Source of the DNA: Burkholderiaceae bacterium
GTDB taxonomy: Bacteria > Pseudomonadota > Gammaproteobacteria > Burkholderiales > Burkholderiaceae_C
Length of the DNA stretch: 64,000 nt
Assembly: GCA_024235915.1 (NCBI GenBank)
Contig: JACKLO010000011.1
Coordinates: 331,052-395,051 of the forward strand
Direction of reading: 5' to 3'
A model generated the notes under the pieces. It worked only from the letters and a program-made list of their open reading frames with translations, made no database searches and was not told the DNA's origin. The position numbers were made by a program, and so were the translations under genes. This document shows, piece after piece, positions 49,192 to 58,990 of the stretch (positions are counted from its first letter, which is position 1; the number at the start of each line of letters is the position of its first letter).

Positions 49192-50574
49192 ATGAGCCTC
49201 TCGCGCACGACCGCTGAATGGCAGGCCCTGGACGCTGCCCACTTCCTGCACCCGTTCACCGACTTCCAGGCGTTGGCTGGCAAGGGCAGCCGGGTCATCA
49301 CGCGGGCCGACGGCATCTGGCTGACCGACAGCGACGGACATCGCATCCTGGACGCGATGTCGGGCCTGTGGTGCGTCAATGTGGGTTACGGTCAGGAGGT
49401 GCTGGTGGACGCCGCCACGCGTCAGCTGCGCGAACTGCCCTTCTACAACGCGTTCTTCCAGACCGCCACGCCACCGGCCATCGAACTGGCGGCGCTGCTG
49501 GCCGAGGTGACGCCGCCGTCCTTCCAGCACGTGTTCTTCGCCGGCAGTGGCAGCGAGGGCAACGACACCGTGGTGCGCATGGTGCGCCGCTACTGGGACC
49601 TGATGGGCCAGCCGCAGCGCCAGGTCATCATCAGCCGCGTCAATGCGTATCACGGCAGCACGATGGCGGGTGCGTCGCTGGGCGGCATGGGCGGCATGCA
49701 CGCCCAGGGCGGGCTGCCGATTCCCGGCATCGTGCACATCCAGCAGCCGTACTGGCATGAGCACGGCCGCGGCATGTCCAAGGACGAGTTCGGCCTCGTC
49801 GCGGCACGCTGGCTGGAGGACAAGATCCTCGAAGTCGGGGCCGACCGGGTGGCCGCCTTCATCGGTGAGCCGGTGCAGGGCGCCGGCGGCGTCATCGTGC
49901 CACCGTCCACCTACTGGCCCGAGATCCAGCGCATCTGCGACCGCCACGGCATCCTGCTGGTGAGCGACGAGGTCATCACCGGTTTCGGCCGCACCGGGCA
50001 CTGGTTCGGCTGCGAGACCCAGGGTTTCCGGCCCGACCTGATGACCTTCGCCAAGGGCGTGACCAGTGGCTACCTGCCGCTGGGGGGTGTCATGGTGGGA
50101 GAACGCGTGGCGCGCGTGCTCATCGAGCACGGCGGTGAGTTCAACCATGGCTACACCTATTCCGGCCACCCGGTGGCGTGTGCGGTGGCGTTGGCCAACA
50201 TCCGGCTGATGCAGCAGCTGGGCCTCGTCGATCACGTGCGCAATGATGTCGGCCCGTATCTTGCTGAACGCTTCGAAGCGCTGCGCGGGCACCCGCTCGT
50301 GGGCGATGTCGACACCTGCGGAATGATGGCCGCCCTGCTGCTCGTCAAGGACAAGACCGATGGCACGCCGTTCCCGCCCGAACTGGGCCTGGGCATGGTC
50401 TGCCGTGGCCATTGTTTCCGCGAGGGCCTGATCATGCGCGCCGTCGGCGACCGCATGATCGTGGCACCGCCGCTGGTGATGAGCCGCACCGACATCGACC
50501 GCATGATGGACCTGATCCACCGCTGCCTGGACCTCACGCTGGCGGACGCCCGCGCGCACGGCTGGCTCGCTTAG
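49192..50574 (+). CDS. spuC: Putrescine/spermidine:pyruvate aminotransferase (SpuC-like)
   Basis: A 460-residue class III aminotransferase. The PLP lysine is in MTFAKGVTSGYLPLGG (about 286), DEVITGFGRTGHWFG precedes it, and the N-terminal segment DAAHFLHPFTDFQAL is typical of polyamine:pyruvate transaminases. It gives the operon a second, transamination route for polyamines beside the Puu pathway. It starts 11 bp after puuA. Confidence 0.92.
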   Translation: MSLSRTTAEWQALDAAHFLHPFTDFQALAGKGSRVITRADGIWLTDSDGHRILDAMSGLWCVNVGYGQEVLVDAATRQLRELPFYNAFFQTATPPAIELAALLAEVTPPSFQHVFFAGSGSEGNDTVVRMVRRYWDLMGQPQRQVIISRVNAYHGSTMAGASLGGMGGMHAQGGLPIPGIVHIQQPYWHEHGRGMSKDEFGLVAARWLEDKILEVGADRVAAFIGEPVQGAGGVIVPPSTYWPEIQRICDRHGILLVSDEVITGFGRTGHWFGCETQGFRPDLMTFAKGVTSGYLPLGGVMVGERVARVLIEHGGEFNHGYTYSGHPVACAVALANIRLMQQLGLVDHVRNDVGPYLAERFEALRGHPLVGDVDTCGMMAALLLVKDKTDGTPFPPELGLGMVCRGHCFREGLIMRAVGDRMIVAPPLVMSRTDIDRMMDLIHRCLDLTLADARAHGWLA

Positions 50575-50633
50575 ACTCCCGCCCCAAAACCGGCAATCAC
50601 CCCGACCTGCCCTTCCCCCTGGAGGTTCCCACC

Positions 50634-51746
50634 ATGTCGCTGAAGCCCCTTCTCGCCCTCGGTGCCATCGCGTCCGCGCTGACCCTGGTGTCCGCCCCGG
50701 CCGCTGCCCAGGAGGAGGAAAAGGTCCTCAACATCTACAACTGGTCGGACTACATCGCCGAGGACACGATCGCCAATTTCGAGAAGGAAACCGGCATCAA
50801 GGTCCGCTACGACAACTTCGACAACAACGAGATCGTGCACGCCAAGCTCGTGGCCGGAAAGACTGGCTACGACCTCATCGTGCCCTCGTCCAACTGGGCC
50901 AAGCTGCAGATCGACGGCGGCCTGCTGCGCAAGCTGGACAAGGACAAGATCCCGAACCTGAAGAACCTGGACCCGGCGCTGCAGGCGCAGCTGGCCAAGA
51001 TGGACCCGGGCAACCAGTACATGGTGAACTGGCTGTGGGGCTACACCACGGTGGGCATCAACGTGGAGAAGGTGAAGGCCGCGCTGGGCAGCACGCCGAT
51101 GCCGGCCAACGCCTGGGACCTGGTCTTCAACCCGGAATACGTCAGCAAGCTGCGCGGCTGCGGCGTGTCGTTCCTGGATTCCGCCACCGAGATCCTGCCG
51201 GCGGCGCTGCACTACATCGGCAAGCCGGCCTACAGCAAGACCGCCTCGGACTACGCCGCCGCGGCGCAGATGCTGAAGAAGGTGCGGCCCTATGTGACGC
51301 TGTTCAGCTCGTCGGGCTACATCAATGACATGGCCGGCGGCTCGATCTGCGTGGCCGTGGGCTGGTCGGGCGACATCAGCCAGGCCCGTCAGCGCGCCAT
51401 CGACGGCAAGACCGGCCAGACCATCGAAACCCTGATCCCGTCCACCGGCGGCATCCTGTTCTTCGACGTGATGGTGATCCCGGCCGACGCACCGCGGCCC
51501 GGCAATGCGCAGAAGTTCATCGACTACATCCTGCGCCCCGAGGTGCATGCCGGCCTGACCAACAAGGTCCTGTACGCCAACCCCAACCCGGCATCGCGGA
51601 AGTTCGTGCGCGCCGACGTGGCCAACAACCCCAGCGTGTTCCTGTCGCCGGCCGACCTGGGCAAGATGGTGGCGCCCGACGCCATCAACAACGACTTGCG
51701 CCGCCTGATGACGCGCACCTTCACGTCCTTCAAGACCGGCCTCTGA
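50634..51746 (+). CDS. potF: Spermidine/putrescine-binding periplasmic protein
   Basis: A 370-residue solute-binding protein with a signal peptide (ALTLVSAPAAAQEE). The mature part starts LNIYNWSDYIAEDTI, the polyamine-binding-protein hallmark, and ends near 'FTSFKTGL'. It delivers putrescine to the PotGHI importer encoded next. GGAGG lies 9 nt before the ATG. Confidence 0.94.
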   Translation: MSLKPLLALGAIASALTLVSAPAAAQEEEKVLNIYNWSDYIAEDTIANFEKETGIKVRYDNFDNNEIVHAKLVAGKTGYDLIVPSSNWAKLQIDGGLLRKLDKDKIPNLKNLDPALQAQLAKMDPGNQYMVNWLWGYTTVGINVEKVKAALGSTPMPANAWDLVFNPEYVSKLRGCGVSFLDSATEILPAALHYIGKPAYSKTASDYAAAAQMLKKVRPYVTLFSSSGYINDMAGGSICVAVGWSGDISQARQRAIDGKTGQTIETLIPSTGGILFFDVMVIPADAPRPGNAQKFIDYILRPEVHAGLTNKVLYANPNPASRKFVRADVANNPSVFLSPADLGKMVAPDAINNDLRRLMTRTFTSFKTGL

Positions 51747-51763
51747 CCGGGAGCCCGCCCGCG

Positions 51764-52867
51764 ATGTCCAACGCCTCCGCGCCCGGCGCCGGCTACCTGC
51801 AGATCCGCGACGTCGTCAAGGATTTCAGCGGTTTCAAGGCCGTCAACCACGTCAGCCTGGACATCGCCAAGGGCGAGATCTTTGCGCTGCTGGGGTCGTC
51901 GGGCTGTGGCAAGAGCACGCTGCTGCGCATGCTGGCGGGCTTCGAGACGCCCACCAGCGGCCAGATCATCCTGGACGGCCGCGACCTCGCCGATCTGCCG
52001 CCCTACCAGCGGCCGATCAACATGATGTTCCAGAGCTACGCGCTGTTCCCGCACCTGACGGTGTGGGACAACATCGCGTTCGGCCTGCGGCGCCAGGGGC
52101 TGCCCAAGGACGAGGTGAGTTCGCGCGTGGACGCGATGCTCAAGCTGGTGCAGCTGGAGCGTTTCGCCAAGCGCAAGCCTCACCAGCTCTCCGGCGGCCA
52201 ACAGCAGCGCGTGGCGCTGGCCCGCAGCCTGGCCAAGCAGCCACAGTTGCTGCTGCTGGACGAACCGCTGGGCGCGCTGGACAAGAAGCTGCGCGAGCAG
52301 ACGCAGATCGAGCTCGTGAACATCATCGAGAGTGTGGGCGTGACCTGCGTGATGGTCACCCACGACCAGGAGGAGGCCATGACCATGGCCTCGCGCATCG
52401 CCGTCATGAGCGAAGGTCGCTTCCTGCAGGTGGGCCCGCCGGGCGAGATCTACGAGACACCGAGCTCACGTTTCGTGGCCGACTTCATCGGCAACGTGAA
52501 CCTGATGGACGGCACGCTGGCGGTGGACGAACCCGACCACGTGATCATCGACAGCGCCGACTGCCGCCACTACGTGGGCCACGGCATCACCGGCCACGAA
52601 GGCATGGCGGTGACGGTGGCGCTGCGGCCGGAGAAGATCCACGTCTCGCGCCAGAAGCCGGCGGACGAGTTCAACACCGCGCGCGGCACGATCAAGGAGA
52701 TGTCGTACTTCGGCAGCTTCACCGTCTACCACCTGCAGCTGGCCAGCGGCGCCATGCTCAAGGTCAGCCAGGCCAACGTGCAGCGCCACAAGGACGACGA
52801 GCTGACCTGGGGCGACGAGGTCTGGGCGCACTGGTCGCGCTCGGCGCACATCGTGCTGACCCAATGA
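51764..52867 (+). CDS. potG: Polyamine ABC transporter ATPase
   Basis: A 367-residue ATPase. Walker A is GSSGCGKST (about 45), signature LSGGQQQRVALARS (about 144), Walker B LLLLDEPLGALD and a C-terminal TOBE domain (VALRPEKIHVS). It belongs to the PotG/PotA type. Confidence 0.95.
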   Translation: MSNASAPGAGYLQIRDVVKDFSGFKAVNHVSLDIAKGEIFALLGSSGCGKSTLLRMLAGFETPTSGQIILDGRDLADLPPYQRPINMMFQSYALFPHLTVWDNIAFGLRRQGLPKDEVSSRVDAMLKLVQLERFAKRKPHQLSGGQQQRVALARSLAKQPQLLLLDEPLGALDKKLREQTQIELVNIIESVGVTCVMVTHDQEEAMTMASRIAVMSEGRFLQVGPPGEIYETPSSRFVADFIGNVNLMDGTLAVDEPDHVIIDSADCRHYVGHGITGHEGMAVTVALRPEKIHVSRQKPADEFNTARGTIKEMSYFGSFTVYHLQLASGAMLKVSQANVQRHKDDELTWGDEVWAHWSRSAHIVLTQ

Positions 52868-52880
52868 CGGTCTGACACCC

Positions 52881-53810
52881 ATGGAGCGCCTCAAGTCGAT
52901 CTTCAGCAGCCGCGCGCCGGTGATCGGTGTGCCGTATGCGTTCCTGCTGCTGTTCTTCCTGCTGCCCTTCCTGGTGGTGATGAAGATCAGCGTGTCCGAG
53001 ATGGAGGTCGTGACCTTCAAGGACCTGCTGACCTGGGAAGAAGGCGTGCTGCAGCTGACGCTGAAGTTCGGAAACTACCTGTACATCTTCGAAGATCCGC
53101 TCTACGTCAGCACCTACCTGTCCAGCGTCAAGTACGCGGCGGCCACCACGGTGCTGTGCCTGCTGATCGGCTATCCGTTCGCCTACTTCATGGCACGGGC
53201 CAAGCCGACGCTGCAGCCGGCGCTGCTGATGCTGGTGATGCTGCCCTTCTGGACCAGCTTCCTGCTGCGCGTCTACGCCTGGAAGGGCCTGCTGTCGGAG
53301 AACGGCTGGGTGCATGACGCGCTGGTGGGCAGCGGCATCGACCAGCTGCTGTTCGCGTTCGGCTTGATCCCGGCGCCGGGCAAGCTGATGAACACGCCGT
53401 TCTCGCTGGTGCTGGGCATGGCCTACACCTACCTGCCGTTCATGATCCTGCCGCTCTACGGCAACCTGGCCAAGCTGGACCTGCGGTTGCTGGAGGCCGC
53501 CGCCGACCTCGGCGCCAGCCCCTGGACGGCCTTCTGGAAGGTGACGGTGCCGCTCTCACGCGCCGGCATCATCGCTGGCGCCATGCTGGTGTTCATCCCC
53601 TGCGTTGGCGAATACGTGATCCCGGAACTGCTGGGCGGTCCGGAGACGCTGATGATCGGCCGCGTGATGTGGGACGAGTTCTTCGCCAACAACGACTGGC
53701 CGATGGCGTCCAGCGTGGCCGTGGTGATGATCCTGCTGATCATCGTGCCGCTGGCGCTGTTCAACAAATACCAGGCCGAATCGCAGGACGGCCAGGGGTC
53801 GGCACGATGA
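52881..53810 (+). CDS. potH: Polyamine ABC transporter permease
   Basis: A 309-residue permease with six membrane segments. The cytoplasmic EAA loop is LEAAADLGASPWTAFWKVTVP (quoted part: ADLGASPWTAF) near residue 210. It overlaps potI by 4 bp (ATGA). Confidence 0.95.
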   Translation: MERLKSIFSSRAPVIGVPYAFLLLFFLLPFLVVMKISVSEMEVVTFKDLLTWEEGVLQLTLKFGNYLYIFEDPLYVSTYLSSVKYAAATTVLCLLIGYPFAYFMARAKPTLQPALLMLVMLPFWTSFLLRVYAWKGLLSENGWVHDALVGSGIDQLLFAFGLIPAPGKLMNTPFSLVLGMAYTYLPFMILPLYGNLAKLDLRLLEAAADLGASPWTAFWKVTVPLSRAGIIAGAMLVFIPCVGEYVIPELLGGPETLMIGRVMWDEFFANNDWPMASSVAVVMILLIIVPLALFNKYQAESQDGQGSAR

Positions 53811-54646
53811 AGGCCGCGGCCGTCAACCGCTGGTTCGCGCGCGGCTGGCTGATCGCCGGCTTCGTCTTCCTGTACCTGCCCATCGTGGCGCTGGTGGTCT
53901 TCTCCTTCAACGACTCGCCCGTGCCCAACGCCTGGCGCGGCTTCACGCTCAAGTGGTACCGCGATCTGGCGGGTGACGGCGAGATCATCGCCGGCCTCTG
54001 GCTGAGCCTGCAGATCGCCTTCCTCACCGCCTGCGGTGCGGTGGTGCTGGGCACGCTGGCGGCGTTCACGCTGGTGAAGTACAAGCGCTTCTTCGGCCGT
54101 ACCGCGTTCTCCGGCATGGTCAATGCCCCGCTGGTGATGCCCGAGGTCGTGGTGGGCCTGTCGCTGCTGCTGATGCTGGTGAGCGTGCAGCGCGCCGTCG
54201 GCTGGCCCGACCGTGGCCTGATGACCATCTGGTTCGGCCACCTGCTGCTGGGCGTGGCCTACGCCACCGTGGTCATCCAGGCAAGGTTGCGCGACCTGAA
54301 CCCGCAGCTGGAAGAAGCCGCGATGGACCTCGGCGCGAAGCCGCCGCAGGTCTTCTGGCTGGTGACGCTGCCGATGATCGCGCAGGCCCTGGCCTCGGCC
54401 TGGCTGCTGACCTTCACGATTTCGCTGGACGACGTCGTCATCTCCGCCTTCCTGTCCGGGCCGGGTGCGACGACGATGCCGCTGGTGATCTTCTCGCGTG
54501 CGCGCCTGGGGCTGGACCCGAGCGTGAACGCGGTGGCCACCCTCATCGTGGCCGTGGTGGCCGTCGGTGTGGTGCTGGCCAGCTGGTTGATCGCACGTGC
54601 CGAACGCCGGCACGCGCAGGAGATGGCGGCCGCCACGCGCGGCTGA
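53807..54646 (+). CDS. potI: Polyamine ABC transporter permease
   Basis: A 279-residue permease with six membrane segments and the EAA loop EEAAMDLGAKPPQVFW near residue 170. It pairs with PotH to form the inner-membrane channel. Confidence 0.95.
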   Translation: MKAAAVNRWFARGWLIAGFVFLYLPIVALVVFSFNDSPVPNAWRGFTLKWYRDLAGDGEIIAGLWLSLQIAFLTACGAVVLGTLAAFTLVKYKRFFGRTAFSGMVNAPLVMPEVVVGLSLLLMLVSVQRAVGWPDRGLMTIWFGHLLLGVAYATVVIQARLRDLNPQLEEAAMDLGAKPPQVFWLVTLPMIAQALASAWLLTFTISLDDVVISAFLSGPGATTMPLVIFSRARLGLDPSVNAVATLIVAVVAVGVVLASWLIARAERRHAQEMAAATRG

Positions 54647-54676
54647 ACCCCAAGGATTCTTCGAGGAGAGCGACTG

Positions 54677-56053
54677 ATGAACACCGTTCGTCCCACCCTG
54701 CTGGCGCTGGCCCTGGCCGCCGCCTTCCCGGCGCTGGCGCAGACCAGCAACGACCAGATCCTGCAGGAACTGCGGGCCCTGCGTGACCGCGTGAATCAGC
54801 TGGAGGCCCAGCTGAAGGCGGCGCAGGAGAAGCCCAAGGAAGCGCAATGGGGCATGACCCCCGAGCAGGTGCAGGAGTTCAACCGCATCGCGATCAAGAC
54901 CGAGTCGCTGCAGGACAGCTTCACCGACCAGGGCTTCAAGGGCCTGGTGATCAACGGCATGATGGACCCCACGTTCATCTGGACCAACACGCGCGGCGGC
55001 AGCTTCGCCTTCCTGAACGCCTTCGGAGGCAGCGGCAGCGATTTTTCGTACCCGGACGATGGCTTCGGCTACGACAACTCCTACTTCGGCCAGGTGCGCC
55101 TCGACTTCCAGAAGGAGACGGAGGACGGCACCAAGTGGCGGCTGACGCTGGCGCCGCAGAAGAACGCCAGCTCCGGCTACAACATCGGCTCCATCATCCA
55201 CGAGGCCAGCGTCTCGCTGGAGCTCACCGACAACCAGACCCGGCTGTGGGTCGGCCAGATCCCCGACTGGTCGGGCTATGAATACGCCTGGAGCGACCAG
55301 CAGCCGCTGATCACCCACAACCTGCTGTTCGATTTCACGCTGCCGAGCTTCTACACCGGTGCGGCCATCGACATCACGCGCGGCAAGTGGTGGACGCGCG
55401 TGTTCCTGGGCAACATGAACGCCAGCCGGTACGACCGCGACAACAAGGCCGACGTGCTGGCCTACCGCGTCGACTACTCCAAGGGCGAGTTCGATGGCTT
55501 CGGCTTCGCCGGCGTGCACGGCCGGAGCTTCGGCGCCGACATCCACGCGCTGGAGCTCGACGGCTACTACATCCGAGGCGACTGGACGCTGCAGGGCCAG
55601 CTGGCCTGGGGCCGTATCGAAAACGGTGCCGCCAATGGCGACGCCGAATGGACCGGCCTCTCCGGCCTGGCGGCCTACAACTTCACGCCCCGCCTGAAGG
55701 GCACCGTGCGCGCCGACTACGTCAAGAACGACAAGAACGGCGGCGGCATCTTCGGCTCGGTGCCGGCCTGTGGCGACGACGACTGCAACATCCTGGTGGC
55801 CGACGGCCGCAACGGCTTCGGCCCGCAGATGGTCTACGACGACGCCAGCGCCACCTGGGGCGCCGACGCGTCCGGCAAGGGCAACAACCGCTATGCGCTG
55901 TCGCTGGGCCTGTCGTATCTGTATGGCCTGAACACCACCTTCAAGGTGGAATACCGGCTCGACGGTGCGAGCGGCAATGCCTTCATCGGTGCCCAGGGCA
56001 ACTACCGCAAGACCAACCATCTGCTCGGCACCTCGGTGGTCGTCACCTTCTGA
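54677..56053 (+). CDS. DUF3138-family outer-membrane porin
   Basis: A 458-residue protein. The signal peptide ends at FPALAQ. A short coiled coil (about 28-52: LQELRALRDRVNQLEAQLKA) follows, as in trimeric porins. The rest is beta-strand-rich and ends in Phe (SVVVTF). It is embedded in the polyamine operon between the importer and puuC, so a role in passing polyamines through the outer membrane is plausible. GAGGAGAG lies upstream. Confidence 0.82.
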   Translation: MNTVRPTLLALALAAAFPALAQTSNDQILQELRALRDRVNQLEAQLKAAQEKPKEAQWGMTPEQVQEFNRIAIKTESLQDSFTDQGFKGLVINGMMDPTFIWTNTRGGSFAFLNAFGGSGSDFSYPDDGFGYDNSYFGQVRLDFQKETEDGTKWRLTLAPQKNASSGYNIGSIIHEASVSLELTDNQTRLWVGQIPDWSGYEYAWSDQQPLITHNLLFDFTLPSFYTGAAIDITRGKWWTRVFLGNMNASRYDRDNKADVLAYRVDYSKGEFDGFGFAGVHGRSFGADIHALELDGYYIRGDWTLQGQLAWGRIENGAANGDAEWTGLSGLAAYNFTPRLKGTVRADYVKNDKNGGGIFGSVPACGDDDCNILVADGRNGFGPQMVYDDASATWGADASGKGNNRYALSLGLSYLYGLNTTFKVEYRLDGASGNAFIGAQGNYRKTNHLLGTSVVVTF

Positions 56054-56078
56054 TCGGCTGAACCGCAGGGAGGCGGCC

Positions 56079-57581
56079 ATGGGCGCCAACGAACGCATCG
56101 ACTGGCACGCCCGTGCCGCGGATCTCACGCTCGACGGGCGTGCCGTGATCGACGGCCGCCGCGTCGATGCGGCCGACGGCCAGGTCTTCGACAAGCACTC
56201 GCCCATCGACGGCCGCCGCCTCGGCGCCGTGGCGCGCGGCCAGGTGGCCGACGTCGAAGCCGCGGTGCGCAGCGCGCGTGCCGCCTTCGAAGACGGCCGC
56301 TGGGCCGGCAAGGCACCGGCGGCGCGCAAGAAGATCCTGCAGCGCTTCGCCGAGAAGATCACCGCAGCGCGGGACGAACTGGCGCTGCTGGAGACGCTGG
56401 ACATGGGCAAGCCCATCCAGTACGCACTCAGCGTGGACGTGCCCGCCGCGGCACGCACCATCGCCTGGTACGCCGAGGCCATCGACAAGGTCTACGATCA
56501 AATCGCACCGACGGCCGCCAACGCGCTGGCGCTGATCACGCGCGAGCCGATGGGCGTGGTCGGTGTCATCGTGCCCTGGAACTACCCGATGATCATGGCC
56601 GCCTGGAAGCTCGGGCCGGCCCTGGCCACCGGCAATTCGGTGGTGCTCAAGCCCAGCGAGAAGAGCCCCTACACCGCGCTGCGCCTGGCCGAACTGGCGG
56701 TGGAGGCCGGCATCCCGCCAGGCGTGTTCAACGTGGTGCCCGGCTACGGCCATGAGGCCGGCGAAGCGCTGGCCATGCACATGGACGTGGATGCCATCGG
56801 CTTCACCGGCAGCACGCGAACCGGCCGCCGCATGCTGGACTACGCCGGCCGCAGCAACCTCAAGCGGGTCTACAACGAACTCGGCGGCAAGTCGGCCTTC
56901 GTCGTCTTCCCCGACTTCGCCGAAGTCGAGCGTGCCGCGAAGACGGTAGCCGGCAGCATCTTCTTCAACCAGGGCGAAAGCTGCAACGCGCCCTCACGCG
57001 TGCTGGTGCACGCCGGCATCGCCGACCGCTTCGTCGAGGTCGTGCGCGCCGAACTGCCGCAGTACCAGCCGGCCGACCCGTTGGACGCGTCCACGGTGAT
57101 GGGCGCGCTGGTGGACGGCACCCAGCTCAAGACCGTGCTCGGCTACATCGAGGCCGGCAAGAGCGAGGGCGCCCGCCTGGTCGGCGGCGGCCAGCAGGCG
57201 CGGGCCGACACCGGCGGCTGTTATGTCGAACCCACGGTGTTCGACGGTGTGCTCAATGGCATGACTATCGCGCGCGAGGAGATCTTTGGCCCGGTGCTGT
57301 CGGTCATCCGCTTCGAGACCGAGGCCGAAGCGATCGCACTCGCCAATGCCAGCGCCTACGGCCTGCAGGCCAGCGTCTGGAGCGACAACCTCAGCCGCGC
57401 CCATCGCGTGGCACGCGCCCTGCGCGCCGGCACGGTGCATGTGAACCAGTACGACGAGGACGACATCACGGTGCCGTTCGGTGGCTACAAGCAGAGCGGC
57501 AACGGGCGCGACAAGAGCCTGCATGCGCTGGACAAGTACACCGAGCTGAAGACCACCTGGCTGCGCATCGACCCGGCGTGA
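56079..57581 (+). CDS. puuC: Gamma-glutamyl-gamma-aminobutyraldehyde dehydrogenase
   Basis: A 500-residue aldehyde dehydrogenase. VPWNYPMIMAAWKLGPALA is the cofactor-site signature (about 166), the catalytic Glu is in NELGGKSAFVV (about 268) and the Cys in NQGESCNAPSR (about 302). It oxidises the aldehyde produced by PuuB. The ATG at 56079 with GGGAGG upstream is preferred to a longer frame through the porin end. Confidence 0.93.
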   Translation: MGANERIDWHARAADLTLDGRAVIDGRRVDAADGQVFDKHSPIDGRRLGAVARGQVADVEAAVRSARAAFEDGRWAGKAPAARKKILQRFAEKITAARDELALLETLDMGKPIQYALSVDVPAAARTIAWYAEAIDKVYDQIAPTAANALALITREPMGVVGVIVPWNYPMIMAAWKLGPALATGNSVVLKPSEKSPYTALRLAELAVEAGIPPGVFNVVPGYGHEAGEALAMHMDVDAIGFTGSTRTGRRMLDYAGRSNLKRVYNELGGKSAFVVFPDFAEVERAAKTVAGSIFFNQGESCNAPSRVLVHAGIADRFVEVVRAELPQYQPADPLDASTVMGALVDGTQLKTVLGYIEAGKSEGARLVGGGQQARADTGGCYVEPTVFDGVLNGMTIAREEIFGPVLSVIRFETEAEAIALANASAYGLQASVWSDNLSRAHRVARALRAGTVHVNQYDEDDITVPFGGYKQSGNGRDKSLHALDKYTELKTTWLRIDPA

Positions 57582-58489
57582 GCCGCGGCACCGCCCTGGC
57601 CGCCCCCTGGCTGGCCTACGCCGCGCTGGCGTCCAGCATGCTGCTGGTGGGCAGCTATGTCGGGCTGTCCAAGGTGCTGGTCGGTGTCTTCCCAGTGTTC
57701 CTGCTGGCCTGGCTGCGCTTCGGCATCGCGGCGCTCGCCATGCCGCACTGGCTGAAACGCCCCGCCGCTGAGCCACCGCTGTCCCCGCGAGACCGCAGCC
57801 TGTTGTTCTGGGAAAGTTTCCTCGGCAACTTCGGCTTCTCCATCTGCATGCTGTTCGGTGTGGCGGCCACGTCTGCAGTGGCCGCCGGTGTGGTGATGGC
57901 CACACTGCCGGCCATGGTGGCGCTGCTGTCGTGGGCTGTGCTGCGCGAACGCATCGACCGCCGCATGGCGGCGGCCATCGCCTGCGCCGTCAGCGGCATC
58001 GGGGTGCTGGCGCTGATGCGGGGCGGCAGCGTCGCGCCCGGGCCCTGGTGGGGCTACGCGCTGCTGGTCGGCGCGGTGCTCTGCGAAGCCAGCTACGTGG
58101 TCATCGGCAAGCAGCTCACCGCGGCGCTGTCGCCGCGCCGCATCAGCGCGCTGATCAACCTCTGGGGCCTGGTGCTGGTCACTCCGCTGGGACTGTGGCA
58201 GGCCACGCGCTTCGACTTCGGCCAGGTGGCGTTCCCGCATTGGGGTCTGCTCGCCTTCTACGCGCTCGCAGCCAGCGTCTGGTCCGTCTGGCTGTGGATG
58301 CGCGGCCTGCAGCGCGTGCCGGCCAGCCGCGCCGGCGTGTTCACGGTGCTGTTGCCCGTGACGGCCACGGCCGTGGGTGTGCTGCTGCTGGACGAACCGT
58401 TCACCGGCCGCCACGCGTTGGCGGCAGCCTTGGCGTTGACGGGGCTCTTCCTGGCGGTCTGGCCCGGCAGGGCTGTCAAGGCCGCCTGA
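57578..58489 (+). CDS. EamA/DMT-family transporter
   Basis: A 303-residue protein with ten predicted membrane helices and two EamA repeats (about 15-140 and 155-295). It starts at a GTG overlapping the puuC stop (GTGA), so it is the last gene of the operon. It probably exports amines, amino acids or an overflow metabolite; the substrate is unknown. Confidence 0.87.
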   Translation: MSRGTALAAPWLAYAALASSMLLVGSYVGLSKVLVGVFPVFLLAWLRFGIAALAMPHWLKRPAAEPPLSPRDRSLLFWESFLGNFGFSICMLFGVAATSAVAAGVVMATLPAMVALLSWAVLRERIDRRMAAAIACAVSGIGVLALMRGGSVAPGPWWGYALLVGAVLCEASYVVIGKQLTAALSPRRISALINLWGLVLVTPLGLWQATRFDFGQVAFPHWGLLAFYALAASVWSVWLWMRGLQRVPASRAGVFTVLLPVTATAVGVLLLDEPFTGRHALAAALALTGLFLAVWPGRAVKAA

Positions 58490-58517
58490 TCGGGAAACGC
58501 TTAATACATTTGTACGA

Positions 58518-58542
58518 TTGCATTAATGTCGCATTCATGCAA
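58518..58542. promoter_or_regulatory. Inverted repeat in the promoter of the small gene at 58553
   Basis: TTGCAT and ATGCAA, separated by 13 nt, lie in an AT-rich stretch just before the ATG at 58553. A -10-like hexamer such as TTAATA is nearby. The gene product looks like a winged-helix protein, so autoregulation is possible. Confidence 0.4.
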
Positions 58543-58552
58543 CAATTCAGGC

Positions 58553-58936
58553 ATGAATGATTCTCGACTCAACACCACGCTTCACCAGACCCTCGAAACC
58601 CTGGCCGCCACCCCGGCCGGCTTCTCCGTCAGTGACGTCACCGGCCATGGGCCGGAACAGGTTCGCCGCGCCGCGCAGGCCCTTGTGGCGGCCGGCCGAC
58701 TGCACCGCGCCACGGTGGGCACCCGCCGCGTGCGCTACTTCGCCAGCGCCGCTGGTGCGAGCGCGTTTCAGAAGGTGCAGCCATCCACCAGCCCGGCGCG
58801 TGCCCTGGCCACCACGCGCAGCAAGGCGCGCTGGTCCACCGATGAGCCCGGTCTGATCACGGCGCAGACGCGCATCATCAAGGCACCGCCGCTGCCGCGC
58901 GACGTGCTGCGCACCAACACCTACCCGATGTACTGA
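58553..58936 (+). CDS. Small winged-helix-like hypothetical protein
   Basis: A 127-residue protein. Residues about 8-70 fit a winged helix (HQTLETLAATPAGFSVSDVT, QVRRAAQALVAAGRLHRATV, then a strand pair RRVRYFAS). The second half is basic and low-complexity, ending YPMY. It may be a DNA-binding regulator; no family is recognised. It has its own AT-rich promoter region. Confidence 0.68.
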   Translation: MNDSRLNTTLHQTLETLAATPAGFSVSDVTGHGPEQVRRAAQALVAAGRLHRATVGTRRVRYFASAAGASAFQKVQPSTSPARALATTRSKARWSTDEPGLITAQTRIIKAPPLPRDVLRTNTYPMY

Positions 58937-58959
58937 CGCCGCAGCCGCGCCGCCTGGCG

Positions 58960-58977
58960 GCGAGGGCAAACCCTCGC
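58960..58977. terminator. Hairpin between converging genes
   Basis: GCGAGGG-CAAA-CCCTCGC lies between the stops of the small gene (58936) and the receptor gene (58991). It has no clear T run but is suitably placed for termination in both directions. Confidence 0.5.
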
Positions 58978-58990
58978 GGCCGGGCAGTGG

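Noticed and set aside
53456..56488. 1,010-codon minus-strand open frame
   Set aside because: Antisense to potH, potI, the porin and puuC; typical high-GC shadow frame.
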